64,000 nt of DNA from Myxococcales bacterium (GTDB taxonomy: Bacteria > Myxococcota_C > UBA6777), in assembly GCA_020632975.1 (NCBI GenBank), contig JACKEL010000005.1, positions 62,001 through 126,000 of the forward strand. The letters run 5' to 3'. A program made the position numbers and the translations under genes. Under the pieces are notes generated by a model. That model ran no database searches and was not told the DNA's origin. It saw only the letters and a program-made list of their open reading frames with translations. Below are positions 46,259 to 55,555 of the stretch, one piece after another. Each line of letters opens with the position of its first letter. Position 1 is the stretch's first letter.

Positions 46259-46324
46259 AACATCCCCCCTTCCATCACTCAACATCCCCCCTCCCATCAC
46301 TCAACATCCCCCCTCCCGTCACTC
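46259..46324 (+). repeat. three tandem copies of a 22-bp unit between ftsY and gltJ-like gene
   Basis: Copies at 46259-46280, 46281-46302 and 46303-46324 differ at one base each; the unit begins AACATCCCCCCT and ends CACTC. A partial fourth copy follows. It sits in the 236-bp convergent gap between the two stop codons, C-rich on the plus strand, not a CRISPR (no spacers). A minisatellite or convergent-termination element is possible. Confidence 0.8.
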
Positions 46325-46488
46325 AATCTCCCTTCTCTCTATCCCGAACATCCCAATCTCCCCGGTAGCATCAAAAGCAACGGCGTAGCCAAATGCAAAG
46401 ACGCACCAAAGATGAAGGATACAGAACAGGTATATCCTCAAGGAGAGATTTGGAAAAATGTGGGGGGGAAGATTGAAGAGAAGGAGGA

Positions 46489-48948
46489 TTAGAACTGGAA
46501 GGGAACGCCACCGATCTCCATCGCGGAGCCAGAGAAGCGTGGGAAACGCCAGTTGCGGATCTTGCCTTTGACGCAGCTTGCAAAAGAACCAGAAGCACCG
46601 CTCACGGAAACCCCGGAAGTTCGGCCAGTGGGTTGGATATTCCAACTTGCACGGATGCGGCTGATACCTTTTCCGTGTTTTTCTTGGCAAGAGCTGATCT
46701 GCTCAGCGTTGTTTTGGATGACGCGCATCACTTGAGAACGCGACAACTGCGAGGGCAAAGAGCGACGACGAGGTGTAGGAGCAGCGTTGCGAGGCGCAGG
46801 AGTGTTACCGCCGCCACCGAGCAAGTTTCCAAGACCGCTGTCCAGACCTGTACTTTTACGTGCGCCGCCACCCATGCGAGGCAACGGAGGTCCATCTCCA
46901 CCACCCGTGGGAGGGGGAGGAGGTGGTGGATCATCCCCACCACCCGAAGGCGGTGGCGGTGGCGGTGGCTCATCACCACCACCAGAGGCACGTGCAGCAG
47001 GTTGACGACGACGAGCTCGTCTGCGCGAAGCACGACGTTTTTTACGACGTCGGGAAGCACGTCGAACAGACCGTCTCTCCGCAGGTTCGCTACGCGTTTC
47101 GGGTTCTGCGCGCTTTTCGGGCTCAGTACGTTTTTCAGGCTGCGCTGTGGGTGCCTTGAGCGGCGTCGCGGAAGCGATGGGTTGAGGCACAGGTTGCTGG
47201 ACAGGCAAAGCCACAGGTGGCTGCTGAACAGGCTGCGCTCCCAACACAGGAGGCGTGGTGGGATTTTTGTTGCCACTCATCGCAAAGAAGACAGCGATCC
47301 CGATCACCAAGGAAAGGAACAAGACAGCCCCAACGGAGATCCCGATGATAAGGCCCGTATTGCTTTTCTTTTCCTTGTCAAAGGGAGAACCTGTAAAGGG
47401 CGCAGGTGCTGCCCCAGAGAATGGCGCAGGAGAAGCAGCGAAACCACCCGTCATCTGGGGGCTACCGAATCCCTGAAAGCCACCTGTCATCTGTGCGGCA
47501 GGCGTCGCGATGTCAGGACCAGAAGTGGGCCCAAGCACACCAAATCCACCCGAAGGTGCAGGAGGTGGAGCGGGTTCTTCTGTCAACAAAGCAGCCGCCA
47601 TCGAAGTAGGTCGTTTGGGTGCGCTGGATTTGGACTCGCTTGCGATACCACCCGCGAGAGAGCGCAGATCGTCTAGCTTCGGGGACTCAGGAGGTGCGAT
47701 AGGCTTCGAGTCCGCAGGTGCAAAAGAGATCGCAGGAAGGTTCCCACTGGAGGGAGCGGGCAAGCTCGAACCAACAGAAAGGCCATTGGTTTTCCCTGCC
47801 TTTTCGTCTTCGACTTGCTTCAAAACATCGGCAAGTGCGGCCACTTCAGAGATGGGTTTCCACTCTGCAAGACCTTCTTTCCAGATGTAGTGTTCCGCAT
47901 CCAAAGCACCGCGCTTCAAGCGATCACGGATCTCATTTTTGCTCAAAGGGCCGACCTGCTCGTCATTTTCGATGACGTACCATTCGGGCGGCTCTTTGGT
48001 TTCAGCAACAGCAGCAGGAGCAGGGCCTTTACGTTCGGCTTTGCGACTTTTCGCTTTGTGCTCGCGTTCTTTACGAGCCGCTTCGCGCTCAGAACGCAAG
48101 GTCTCAAGTGCGTTGATGTTAAAGACCTTGGTGCTGACCTCTTCTTTGCCCGTCTCTTGGATCTCTTGACGGGCCATGCTCAGAGGCACGATGCCTTGCT
48201 CTTGGTGGTTGGGCGCGATGTCGCTGTAATCCTGGCGGGCAGGCTTACGCGGCATAAGTTCGTTTTCACGCTCTTCAAAAGCGCGATTGAACTCGTCGTC
48301 CAACGCTTCATCGTTTTCGCTGTAGCTTTCTTCATGGACAGGTCGGGAAATGCTGGTTTCCATCCCTGCGTAGATATCTTCTTCGGGTGCTTGCTCGGCT
48401 TGCTGGGCTTCGTTGATCACATTTTGCCAGTCTGCTTGATCAGCAGAAAACAAACCTGTCGCCCCATACATATCATCTTCAGGATATGCGCCTGCCGCGC
48501 TTTCATAATCTTCTTGGAAAGCAGCGTTGGGATCGGCTTGTTGGGCATAAGCGGGATCTTGTGCGTAATAATCTTGCCCATACTGCGCGTTTGCGTCGTA
48601 GCTGCCTTGGTGCACAGCTTCTTCATAAGCTTGCGCAGCGGTCATGTTTTCGTCATAACCCGTTTCGTGCTCGATATAATCGTCACCGTAGTTGTCATGT
48701 GCATTTGCCGAGTTCCAACCTTGCGATGAAACTTGGCCGATCTGTGTACTCTCGTCAGGGAAATCGATCGCCGAACCCGGCGCATCAGGAAGACTCGAAA
48801 GATCTTCCATGTCACCCACATCCCCATCGGGAGCTTGCACAGACATCACATGGCCACACTTTTTACAACGAAACTTGGTGACCTTCTTCTTGAGCAAGTT
48901 GTCAGCGATGGAGTACTTCGCTCCACAGCTTTCACAGCGGATCTTCAT
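46489..48948 (-). CDS. gltJ: GltJ/AgmX-like inner-membrane protein: zinc ribbon - GYF_2 - TM - AgmX C-terminal domain
   Basis: An 819-residue protein. Residues 1-35 are an MJ0042-type zinc ribbon (Cys5, Cys8, Cys28, Cys31). Acidic low-complexity sequence follows to about 290. A GYF_2 domain lies about 300-355 (EWYVIENDEQVGPLSKNEI ... EGLAEWKPISEV). One transmembrane helix at about 540-562 precedes a Pro/Gln-rich and Arg-rich stretch and poly-Pro/Gly runs. The final 85 residues are an AgmX/PglI TonB-like domain (SQVMRVIQNNAEQISSCQEK, SGSFASCVKGKIRNWRFP). This is the domain order of Myxococcus GltJ (AgmX), which couples the cytosolic polarity machinery to the periplasm in gliding. GAGG precedes the ATG. 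Confidence 0.85.
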   Translation of the reverse strand: MKIRCESCGAKYSIADNLLKKKVTKFRCKKCGHVMSVQAPDGDVGDMEDLSSLPDAPGSAIDFPDESTQIGQVSSQGWNSANAHDNYGDDYIEHETGYDENMTAAQAYEEAVHQGSYDANAQYGQDYYAQDPAYAQQADPNAAFQEDYESAAGAYPEDDMYGATGLFSADQADWQNVINEAQQAEQAPEEDIYAGMETSISRPVHEESYSENDEALDDEFNRAFEERENELMPRKPARQDYSDIAPNHQEQGIVPLSMARQEIQETGKEEVSTKVFNINALETLRSEREAARKEREHKAKSRKAERKGPAPAAVAETKEPPEWYVIENDEQVGPLSKNEIRDRLKRGALDAEHYIWKEGLAEWKPISEVAALADVLKQVEDEKAGKTNGLSVGSSLPAPSSGNLPAISFAPADSKPIAPPESPKLDDLRSLAGGIASESKSSAPKRPTSMAAALLTEEPAPPPAPSGGFGVLGPTSGPDIATPAAQMTGGFQGFGSPQMTGGFAASPAPFSGAAPAPFTGSPFDKEKKSNTGLIIGISVGAVLFLSLVIGIAVFFAMSGNKNPTTPPVLGAQPVQQPPVALPVQQPVPQPIASATPLKAPTAQPEKRTEPEKRAEPETRSEPAERRSVRRASRRRKKRRASRRRARRRQPAARASGGGDEPPPPPPPSGGGDDPPPPPPPTGGGDGPPLPRMGGGARKSTGLDSGLGNLLGGGGNTPAPRNAAPTPRRRSLPSQLSRSQVMRVIQNNAEQISSCQEKHGKGISRIRASWNIQPTGRTSGVSVSGASGSFASCVKGKIRNWRFPRFSGSAMEIGGVPFQF

Positions 48949-49102
48949 ATCGCCTCGCTCTCCTCGTTCTGTTCTCTGTGATCGTCCTGCCTGACGTCTT
49001 CATAACCACCCTTGAGCAGCGCGTAAGCCCCACCAAGAACGATCTCTGTCTTTTGTCCCAAACCCCATAGGCAGCCAGGGGTCGGCTTCGTAAATTGCTT
49101 GG

Positions 49103-49504
49103 TTATGTCTTGTTGCGTATGCAAAGCTTTTTCTCTGAAAGATCTTTAATGGATTGAGGAACACCATCAGGTAAGTTTTGTGACGGAACGGGGAAAAACT
49201 CCAGACAAGAAAAGTCTTTTGGACAGTCAGCGTCGTCAGCACATACCTTGGAACAGTATCCCAAATCGTTTTTCTTCTCTTCGGTATAATCCGAACCCAC
49301 GCAAAAGTTGAGACCTGTCTCACACTCAAAAGAAGGTTCGAGCAAGACCGCAACGTTGTTTGGAGAGGCACTCAAGCGTTGAAGTTCTGCGATATTCTCA
49401 TCATTCAACGAACAGCGCTTTCCAACCTCGGTCCCGCCACAGCCAACCACGTGAGACAACGTGCCAACAAGAACAACCAGAAGAAACAACCGCAAGCCCT
49501 GCAT
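49103..49504 (-). CDS. small Cys-containing lipoprotein
   Basis: A 133-residue predicted lipoprotein. The start at 49504 has AAGGAGAAG upstream and gives a signal MQGLRLFLLVVLVG with lipobox SHVVGC; upstream codons are rejected. The mature part has about eight Cys, including DLGYCSKVCADDADCPKDFSCLE, a module also seen in the larger Cys-rich lipoprotein of this window. It is transcribed towards the gltJ-like gene, 154 bp upstream of it. Function unknown; it may be an accessory of the neighbouring envelope machinery. Confidence 0.7.
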   Translation of the reverse strand: MQGLRLFLLVVLVGTLSHVVGCGGTEVGKRCSLNDENIAELQRLSASPNNVAVLLEPSFECETGLNFCVGSDYTEEKKNDLGYCSKVCADDADCPKDFSCLEFFPVPSQNLPDGVPQSIKDLSEKKLCIRNKT

Positions 49505-49936
49505 TCTTTTTTCTTCTCCTTGCCCAATCCGCCTTTTCTTGGGTGTTCCATACACCTCTACGCAGACCTTTACAAAACGATCTACACCCAAGGCCGATTC
49601 GGCATCACCTTTTTGGGGTCTAGCCATATGCCGCCAAACGATAACACAAAGAAAGCCACCTTCCAAGCACGAAATACATCCACACAACCCACACCATAGG
49701 ATTCACCGTCTTCTCACCAACCACCCCCCTCCTCCAAATGAAGAACAAACCAACACTTTGTCCGAAAAGGGTTCGTACGAAGCTCTTGCCAAGGCACGAC
49801 GAATCGTTGTATGATGTGGACGGATTTTGTATCTGCGTCGTATCCTATTGAATCAATAGATAGATTTCAGATGGTTGTCATCCTCTGTTTCTCTCTCGGC
49901 GCTTTACGACTCACTTTGGATGGAGCCAAAAAAACC
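49505..49936. other. divergent intergenic region, no gene seen
   Basis: 432 bp separating the minus-strand small lipoprotein and the plus-strand VWA lipoprotein. Frames open here on both strands only as extensions or shadows of the flanking genes and lack ribosome sites. It must carry divergent promoters; no clear -35/-10 pair was identified. Confidence 0.5.
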
Positions 49937-51364
49937 ATGAGATTCCAAACCGCTCGTTCTTCCCGTGTATGGGGTTCTTTTTTGCGCGTTCTTGGCCTCG
50001 CTGCCATCTTGCTTACCCCCGTGGCAGTGGGATGTAACTCTTATCCCCTTCAGTCACTACCTAACAATACTTACATTATCCCCGATGATGTAGGAAGTCA
50101 GAGCGCAAGCAAAGGCGTAGACATCCTCTTTGTCATTGATAACTCAGGTTCGATGGCGGAAGAGCAAGTCAAACTCCGCAACAACTTCAAAAACTTCATC
50201 GAACGCCTTACAAACGCGGACGTGACCGACTTCCAACTTGGTATCATCACCACAGATATGGATGAGACCTTCAACCCAACAGGTTGGGGACGACTTGTCC
50301 AAGCAGACCCCAACACCCCCAAGATCGTCTCTTCAAGCCTTACGGCGTCTCAAATCACCGAAGCCTTCACGAAAAATGCGAACGTGGGGACCCTCGGCTC
50401 CAACTTTGAACGCCACCTTGAAGCTGTCCAAACAGCTTTGTCCCCCTCCTCTGCAGGCGGATTCGCAGACACCGACAACAAGGGCTTTTTGCGAGAAGGT
50501 GCACTGTTGGCGATCATCTTTGTCACCGACGAAGACGATTGTTCACACAAAAAGAAACTGGACGAAACCAAAACGCCCGATACTTGCTTTATCCCCCCCA
50601 CCATCGAACTCACGGATGAGCAAGGAAACCCATTGATTGGCTCTGACGGAAAACCCGAAAAAGGCCAAATGGACAAACTCGTACCTGTTGCGGACTTCCT
50701 CACCTTCTTAAAGACCCTAAACCGCGAAGTCATCGTCTCGGGCTTGATTGGTGATCCTTTTGTGAACAAACCTGGTTCACAAAGCCCGATCGATCCACAA
50801 GGCGGTTGTACCCAAGACAGCGAGTGCGGTAGCGGTGGCGGTAAATGTGCTTACCTCACGCCTGGCCCGATCACACGAAAGTGTGGTGGCTGCAAGTCAA
50901 CAGACGCAAACGCTGCTCCAGGCTTCCGCATCTTCGACTTCATCTCCAACAGTAGTACGGGTGACCCCAACGAACGTTGGTTCCCGATCTGCGGGGATGA
51001 TAATGGCTTCCGTGAAGCACTTCTTCGCTTCGCAGGAGCGATCATCGATCGCCTGAAAAACATCATCCTCTCCAAAAAACCTGAAAATCCCGACAACTTG
51101 GTTGTGCGCATCGAGCGCAATGGAACATTCATCAATCCTCCTATTCCTAAAGCCCCCATCGAGGGCGACTGTGATGCCAATGGTGCTTGTCCAGGCGAGA
51201 ACAGAGAGTGCTCTGTGGGCAAGTGTTATGGAGATGGTTGGGTGTACATTGCCCCCACGGCCGGCAGCAACCAACACAGCATTCGTTTGAGTGGTACTGC
51301 GAAAACAGAGCTTAAAGGTGGCGACAAGATCCACGTATCTTATGTCGCCAAGCCCGGAAACTAA
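49937..51364 (+). CDS. von Willebrand A-domain lipoprotein (first of tandem pair)
   Basis: A 475-residue predicted lipoprotein with lipobox VAVGC (about residue 32) and a VWA domain carrying an intact metal-ion adhesion site: DNSGSM in ILFVIDNSGSMAEEQ, a downstream Thr in the TTDMDET region and an Asp in VTDEDD. A Cys-rich insert follows (GGCTQDSECGSGGGKCAYL ... KCGGCKSTDANAA), then the back of the VWA fold and a C-terminal Cys-bearing beta domain. Myxococcus CglB, the surface adhesin of gliding, is likewise a Cys-rich VWA lipoprotein working with Glt proteins. The start at 49937 is preferred because the signal peptide begins there. It heads the plus-strand run leading to the glt-like genes. 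Confidence 0.85.
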   Translation: MRFQTARSSRVWGSFLRVLGLAAILLTPVAVGCNSYPLQSLPNNTYIIPDDVGSQSASKGVDILFVIDNSGSMAEEQVKLRNNFKNFIERLTNADVTDFQLGIITTDMDETFNPTGWGRLVQADPNTPKIVSSSLTASQITEAFTKNANVGTLGSNFERHLEAVQTALSPSSAGGFADTDNKGFLREGALLAIIFVTDEDDCSHKKKLDETKTPDTCFIPPTIELTDEQGNPLIGSDGKPEKGQMDKLVPVADFLTFLKTLNREVIVSGLIGDPFVNKPGSQSPIDPQGGCTQDSECGSGGGKCAYLTPGPITRKCGGCKSTDANAAPGFRIFDFISNSSTGDPNERWFPICGDDNGFREALLRFAGAIIDRLKNIILSKKPENPDNLVVRIERNGTFINPPIPKAPIEGDCDANGACPGENRECSVGKCYGDGWVYIAPTAGSNQHSIRLSGTAKTELKGGDKIHVSYVAKPGN

Positions 51365-51451
51365 GGCGCAAGCACCCAAGACACAGCAACCCTAGATAGA
51401 CTTGCCTTTCGTTCGAAACCTTCAAAGTGTCAACGAATGGAGCAGCTTGTG

Positions 51452-52873
51452 ATGAGAAGATTGAAATCGCGTTCTTTTCAAGCTGGAGGCTTTTTGCTTC
51501 GCATAGGATTGTTGTGTGCATTTCTTGTGGCCCCTGTGGTTGTAGGTTGCAACAGCCACCCTCTACAATCGCTCAACAACATCACGTACGCTCCCATCGA
51601 AGAAAAACCTTCGTCCAGCGCGAACAAAGGTGTGGATATCCTCTTTGTCATCGACAACTCAGGCTCGATGGCGGAAGAACAAACCAAACTTCGCAACAAC
51701 TTCAAAAGCTTCATTCAACGCCTGCTTCGTGCCGATATCAGAGACTTTCAGATCGGTGTCATCACGACAGATGTAGATGAGTTGTTCAACCCAGATGGAC
51801 GCGGACAACTCGTCCAAGCGGAGAGCAACGCACCCAAGATCATTAGCTCACAGCTCACAGAGACCCAAGTCATCGAGCAGTTCTCCAAAACTGCAAATGT
51901 GGGAACGCTCGGCTCCAACTTTGAGCAGCCCCTCAAGGCTGTAGAACTTGCTCTCTCTCCCTCCTCTGCGGGCGGATTCGCAGATACCCAAAACAAGGGC
52001 TTTTTGCGAGATGGTGCATTGTTGGCAATCATCTTTGTCACTGACGAAGATGATTGCTCTTACAAAGGAAAAGAGCTGAACGAGGATCAAGTCCCTGAAA
52101 GCTGTTATATTCCTTCGAGCGTGACGCTCATGGACGATCAAGGGAATCCGTTGATTGGCGCAGATGGAAAGCCCCAAAAAGGACAGATGGACAAGCTTTT
52201 GCCCACCTCGCACTTTTTGGACTTCCTCAAAAGCTTGAACCGCGAAGTGATCGTGTCTGGTTTGATCGGGAACCCTTTCATCAACAAACCCAATTCGCAA
52301 AGCTTGATCGATCCACAAGGTGGTTGTACCCAAGCGAGCGAATGTGGCGGCGGTGGCAAGTGTGCTTACCTCACACCAGACCCGATCACCCGAAAGTGCG
52401 GTGGATGTACATCTGTCGATGCAAATGCCGCCCCAAGTTTCCGCGTGTTTGACTTTATCTCCCGAAGTAGTGCAGGCGAACCCAACGAACGTTGGTTCCC
52501 GATTTGTGGAGATAACGAAGGTTTTCAAAAAGCACTTTTGGACTTTGCAAGCGCGATTGCAGTACGCTTGAAAGACATCGTCCTCTCGAAAAAGCCTGTC
52601 GATCCATCTACCCTGTTGGTTCGCATTGAGAAGACAGACGGCTCGTTTGAGTTAATACCAAAAGCCTCCATTGTTGGGGATTGTAACAGCGGAGCGATCT
52701 GCCAAGGTCTCCAAGAGTGCAATCCCACAAACAACAAATGCTATGGTGATGGTTGGTTCTATGTTGCTCCACTCAATGGAAGCACACAGCACCTTGTGAA
52801 GCTAAGTGGCTCGGCAAAAGCGCGTGCAGAGATGGGTACCCTTAGCATCCATTACCTTGGAAAGATCGAATAA
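51452..52873 (+). CDS. von Willebrand A-domain lipoprotein (second of tandem pair)
   Basis: A 473-residue paralogue of the gene just upstream, aligning end to end: lipobox VVVGC, DNSGSMAEEQ metal site, FVTDEDDCSYKGKE, REVIVSGLIGNPF, the GGGKCAYLTPDPITRKCGGC insert and a C-terminal KCYGDGWFYVAP strand. The Cys pattern is the same. The pair is a recent tandem duplication judging from long near-identical protein stretches. GGAG lies just before the ATG at 51452, 87 bp after the first gene's stop. It ends 134 bp before the OMP gene of the glt-like operon. A surface adhesin role, as for CglB, is inference. Confidence 0.85.
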   Translation: MRRLKSRSFQAGGFLLRIGLLCAFLVAPVVVGCNSHPLQSLNNITYAPIEEKPSSSANKGVDILFVIDNSGSMAEEQTKLRNNFKSFIQRLLRADIRDFQIGVITTDVDELFNPDGRGQLVQAESNAPKIISSQLTETQVIEQFSKTANVGTLGSNFEQPLKAVELALSPSSAGGFADTQNKGFLRDGALLAIIFVTDEDDCSYKGKELNEDQVPESCYIPSSVTLMDDQGNPLIGADGKPQKGQMDKLLPTSHFLDFLKSLNREVIVSGLIGNPFINKPNSQSLIDPQGGCTQASECGGGGKCAYLTPDPITRKCGGCTSVDANAAPSFRVFDFISRSSAGEPNERWFPICGDNEGFQKALLDFASAIAVRLKDIVLSKKPVDPSTLLVRIEKTDGSFELIPKASIVGDCNSGAICQGLQECNPTNNKCYGDGWFYVAPLNGSTQHLVKLSGSAKARAEMGTLSIHYLGKIE

Positions 52874-53007
52874 CTAGAACACCAAAACACCTGAAGCACT
52901 TGATGAAGTTCGTTTAGACGCGTAGAGATAACAGAACCCCTGAGAGAGCTCCTGAACCCAAATCACGTTGGTTGCTCCTCCGAATCTTGTTCGAGTGAGG
53001 TATTGCA

Positions 53008-53703
53008 TTGCGTACAGAACGCCGGATCTCCTATGTACTCCTCTCGCTATGTCTGTTGTGGATAGGGCTGCCGACGAAGGTCTCCGCAGCACCGCTCACT
53101 GAAGATCGCGTGGATGTGTTTCAATTGAAATCCATCACCAAAAAACGACGTCATGAACTTAGCGGTATCTTTGCTGGTTCTTTCAATGACGGTTTTATGC
53201 AAACGGTGATGGGTGGTGCAAGCTACACATTCCACGCCACCGAAGGCTTTGGTTTCGAAGTCTTGGGACTTTTTGGTACGGGCTTTAACACGACCATCAC
53301 CGACCGACTCCGCGCAGGGACAGGAACCACCCCGACTCCTGAAGGACAAGAACTCAAGATCAAACCTGAGTTTGCTCGTCCGCAGATTATGGCTTTCGGT
53401 AGCTTCGTTTGGTCCCCTTTCCCTGGTAAGTTTCAAGTCGGAAACGGCATCGTTGATATGGATGCTTACATCACGGCTGGGGCTGGTTATATCCGCACCA
53501 ACCAAAGTGATCTTTTTGGTGTAAGTTTTGGTCTTGGTATGCGCTGGATGATCGCAAGCTGGTTTTTTATCCGCATGGATGTACGCGACTTTATCTTTAG
53601 CCAAAGCTTGCTTGGAGGGAACGTCAGTGTGCTAAACCACAACCTGATGGCGACCGTTGGTGTGGGATTTGTGCTTCCTGTGACATCGCTTTACACCAGT
53701 TAA
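53008..53703 (+). CDS. outer-membrane beta-barrel protein, GltA/GltB (NfsA/B)-like
   Basis: A 231-residue exported protein starting at TTG (GTGAGG upstream). The signal peptide ends near VSA-APL, followed by the conserved LTEDRVDVFQLKSITKKRRHEL. After that come alternating amphipathic strands typical of a small barrel (SFNDGFMQTVMGGASYTFHA; FGFEVLGLFGTGFNT; SFGLGMRWMIASWFFIRMDVRDF) and a closing hydrophobic strand. This matches the myxobacterial outer-membrane beta-barrel family that includes GltA/GltB and NfsA/B. It is first in the block of glt-like genes. One barrel gene is present here instead of the two of Myxococcus. Confidence 0.8.
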   Translation: MRTERRISYVLLSLCLLWIGLPTKVSAAPLTEDRVDVFQLKSITKKRRHELSGIFAGSFNDGFMQTVMGGASYTFHATEGFGFEVLGLFGTGFNTTITDRLRAGTGTTPTPEGQELKIKPEFARPQIMAFGSFVWSPFPGKFQVGNGIVDMDAYITAGAGYIRTNQSDLFGVSFGLGMRWMIASWFFIRMDVRDFIFSQSLLGGNVSVLNHNLMATVGVGFVLPVTSLYTS

Positions 53704-53820
53704 TCTGCCCATGCTCCAACCTCCAGCTTCCCAAGCGCCAGCTCTCTCCTCCACAGCTCAACCGATTCGTGGTATCGGCCTTGTCACCGAACCATTCTTG
53801 TCTACATAAGGGAAAAAACG

Positions 53821-55521
53821 ATGAAGGCACGTCCGTTTTGGAAAAGATTGGCGCTTACTTGCGGCGCGCTTGTATGGTTGGGGATCTCGCTTCCAGCGAA
53901 TGCCCAACTCGACATCTTCGAAGGCGGTGGCGAGAAACCACCCCCTGGACGCCGCGGCTTTACTTTTGGTCCCATCAAGATCAACAAGCAAGCAGGCGCA
54001 AAAGAGATGGCACGTGGAAACACCTTCTACGCGCAAAAAAATTACGCTGCCGCCAGCTTGATGTTTTACCGCGTCGTCAAAAACGCTGCGGGCTCTCGCT
54101 ACTTCCAAGCTGCCCAGTTCCAGTTGGCACTTTCCCTTTATCGTATGGGACTTTTTCACGCCGCACTGGACTACTTCACAGATATCATCCGCGTAGGTGT
54201 GAGCCATCGTTACTTTAAACGCGCACTCACCTACTCGATCACGGTCAGCCGAAAACTTCGCAACGAGTCGATGTTTCTCGGTAAACTGCGAAACTTCAAC
54301 ATCAAAGACTTCCCCAACCAATACCGCGATGAATTGCTCTATCTCCTCGGAAAATACTACTTCCAACGTAGAGACCTCGCGCTCGAAAAACGCCTCCCCG
54401 CAGCACAGCGTCTGCTCAACCGCGTACGCTCCCGCAAGCCCGAGTTTTTCGCACGAGCCCAGTACATCTTGGGCGCGATCTATGACTCTGCGGGTGCAGC
54501 GCACGCCAACAAAGCAGCGCAAGCCTTCAAACGTTCGGCACGTGCTGCGATGCGCATCAAAGACAAGAAGATGCGTCAACGCGTCTTCGAGCTTGGGATC
54601 ATGGGTATCGCCCGCATCCACTACAGCTCTGAGCACTTCACTGGAGCCACCTACTGGTACCAAGCGATCCCTCGTAACAGCCCCCGTTGGCTCGACTCGA
54701 TCTTCGAGATGGCGTGGTCCTTCTTGCGCGTCGGAAAATACGAAGAAACCTTGGGGATCATCCACACACTGCGCTCCCCTTACTTCCAAAACGAATTTTA
54801 CCCAGAGGTCGGTATCCTCCGTGCAGTGAGCTACTTTGAGCGATGCCGTTATTCGCAAGTCAAAAAGATTATCGGAAGCTACCTCAAACGCTACCGTCCC
54901 ATGATCAACGAATTGAATCGCTATCTCGTCGAAAACCCCACCGACCTCAAGATGTACGCGACCATCAAAAAACTTCGCGACCAACGCGAAGAAAAAGAAA
55001 CGACGGTAAAGGGTCTCGAAGACGATCCCCAAGACCAGATGTTCCAGCGTATCCTCAAGTTGACCTTCCGCGATAAACCCCTTCAGTTCTTGTTTTTGTA
55101 CATCAACGAACTTGAAAAAGAGATCCAGATCATCCGTGCGAGCAGCCAAGCTTGGCAACAATCTTCCATTGGTATCGAGATGATGAAACGACTCCGTGAA
55201 GATCTCGCAAGCAAGATCAAAGACGCTGGGGCCCGCGCACGTGACCGCATCCAAGGCGCCCAAAACGAACTCAAAGCCTTGGTGGGACAGGCTCTCAAGA
55301 TCAACTACGAAACACTCAGCGCCCAAAAAGACCGCATCAACAGAGCTTCTAGCCAGTCGGGCGGATTTACCATGCGCGTGAAAGGCCAAGACGACAAGAA
55401 CCGAAAACTCATCACGGTGTCTGTTTCGGATGACTACACCTTTTGGCCCTTCCAAAAAGAATATTGGATAGACGAACTCGGTTACTACCGTTATCGCATC
55501 AAAGGCGAGTGCCACCGCTAA
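53821..55521 (+). CDS. exported TPR-like protein in the GltC/NfsC position
   Basis: A 566-residue exported protein with a cleavable signal (ending NAQA-like, LPANAQ). From residue 60 it has TPR-like helical pairs (ARGNTFYAQKNYAAASLMFYRVVKN; AQFQLALSLYRMGLFHAALDYFTDII; MAWSFLRVGKYEETLGIIHTL; RAVSYFERCRYSQVKKIIGSYLKRY). These are followed by a charged coiled region (residues 380-500) and a beta-rich tail with DDYTFWPFQKEYWIDELGYYRY. Position between the barrel and the AgmU-like gene, size and TPRs match GltC/NfsC of Myxococcus. The ATG follows AAGGGAA. The next gene begins 34 bp after its stop. Confidence 0.75.
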   Translation: MKARPFWKRLALTCGALVWLGISLPANAQLDIFEGGGEKPPPGRRGFTFGPIKINKQAGAKEMARGNTFYAQKNYAAASLMFYRVVKNAAGSRYFQAAQFQLALSLYRMGLFHAALDYFTDIIRVGVSHRYFKRALTYSITVSRKLRNESMFLGKLRNFNIKDFPNQYRDELLYLLGKYYFQRRDLALEKRLPAAQRLLNRVRSRKPEFFARAQYILGAIYDSAGAAHANKAAQAFKRSARAAMRIKDKKMRQRVFELGIMGIARIHYSSEHFTGATYWYQAIPRNSPRWLDSIFEMAWSFLRVGKYEETLGIIHTLRSPYFQNEFYPEVGILRAVSYFERCRYSQVKKIIGSYLKRYRPMINELNRYLVENPTDLKMYATIKKLRDQREEKETTVKGLEDDPQDQMFQRILKLTFRDKPLQFLFLYINELEKEIQIIRASSQAWQQSSIGIEMMKRLREDLASKIKDAGARARDRIQGAQNELKALVGQALKINYETLSAQKDRINRASSQSGGFTMRVKGQDDKNRKLITVSVSDDYTFWPFQKEYWIDELGYYRYRIKGECHR

Positions 55522-55555
55522 TCACACAGGCATACGCTATAGGAGAGAAAATCCC

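Noticed and set aside
46259..46324. possible CRISPR array
   Set aside because: The 22-bp units are directly abutting with no spacers, and no cas gene is in the window.
47815..48729. 304-codon plus-strand frame
   Set aside because: Antisense of the gltJ-like gene, which has zinc ribbon, GYF and AgmX domains on the minus strand.
53758..55515. 585-codon minus-strand frame
   Set aside because: Antisense of the GltC-position TPR protein; that protein has a signal peptide and a ribosome site.
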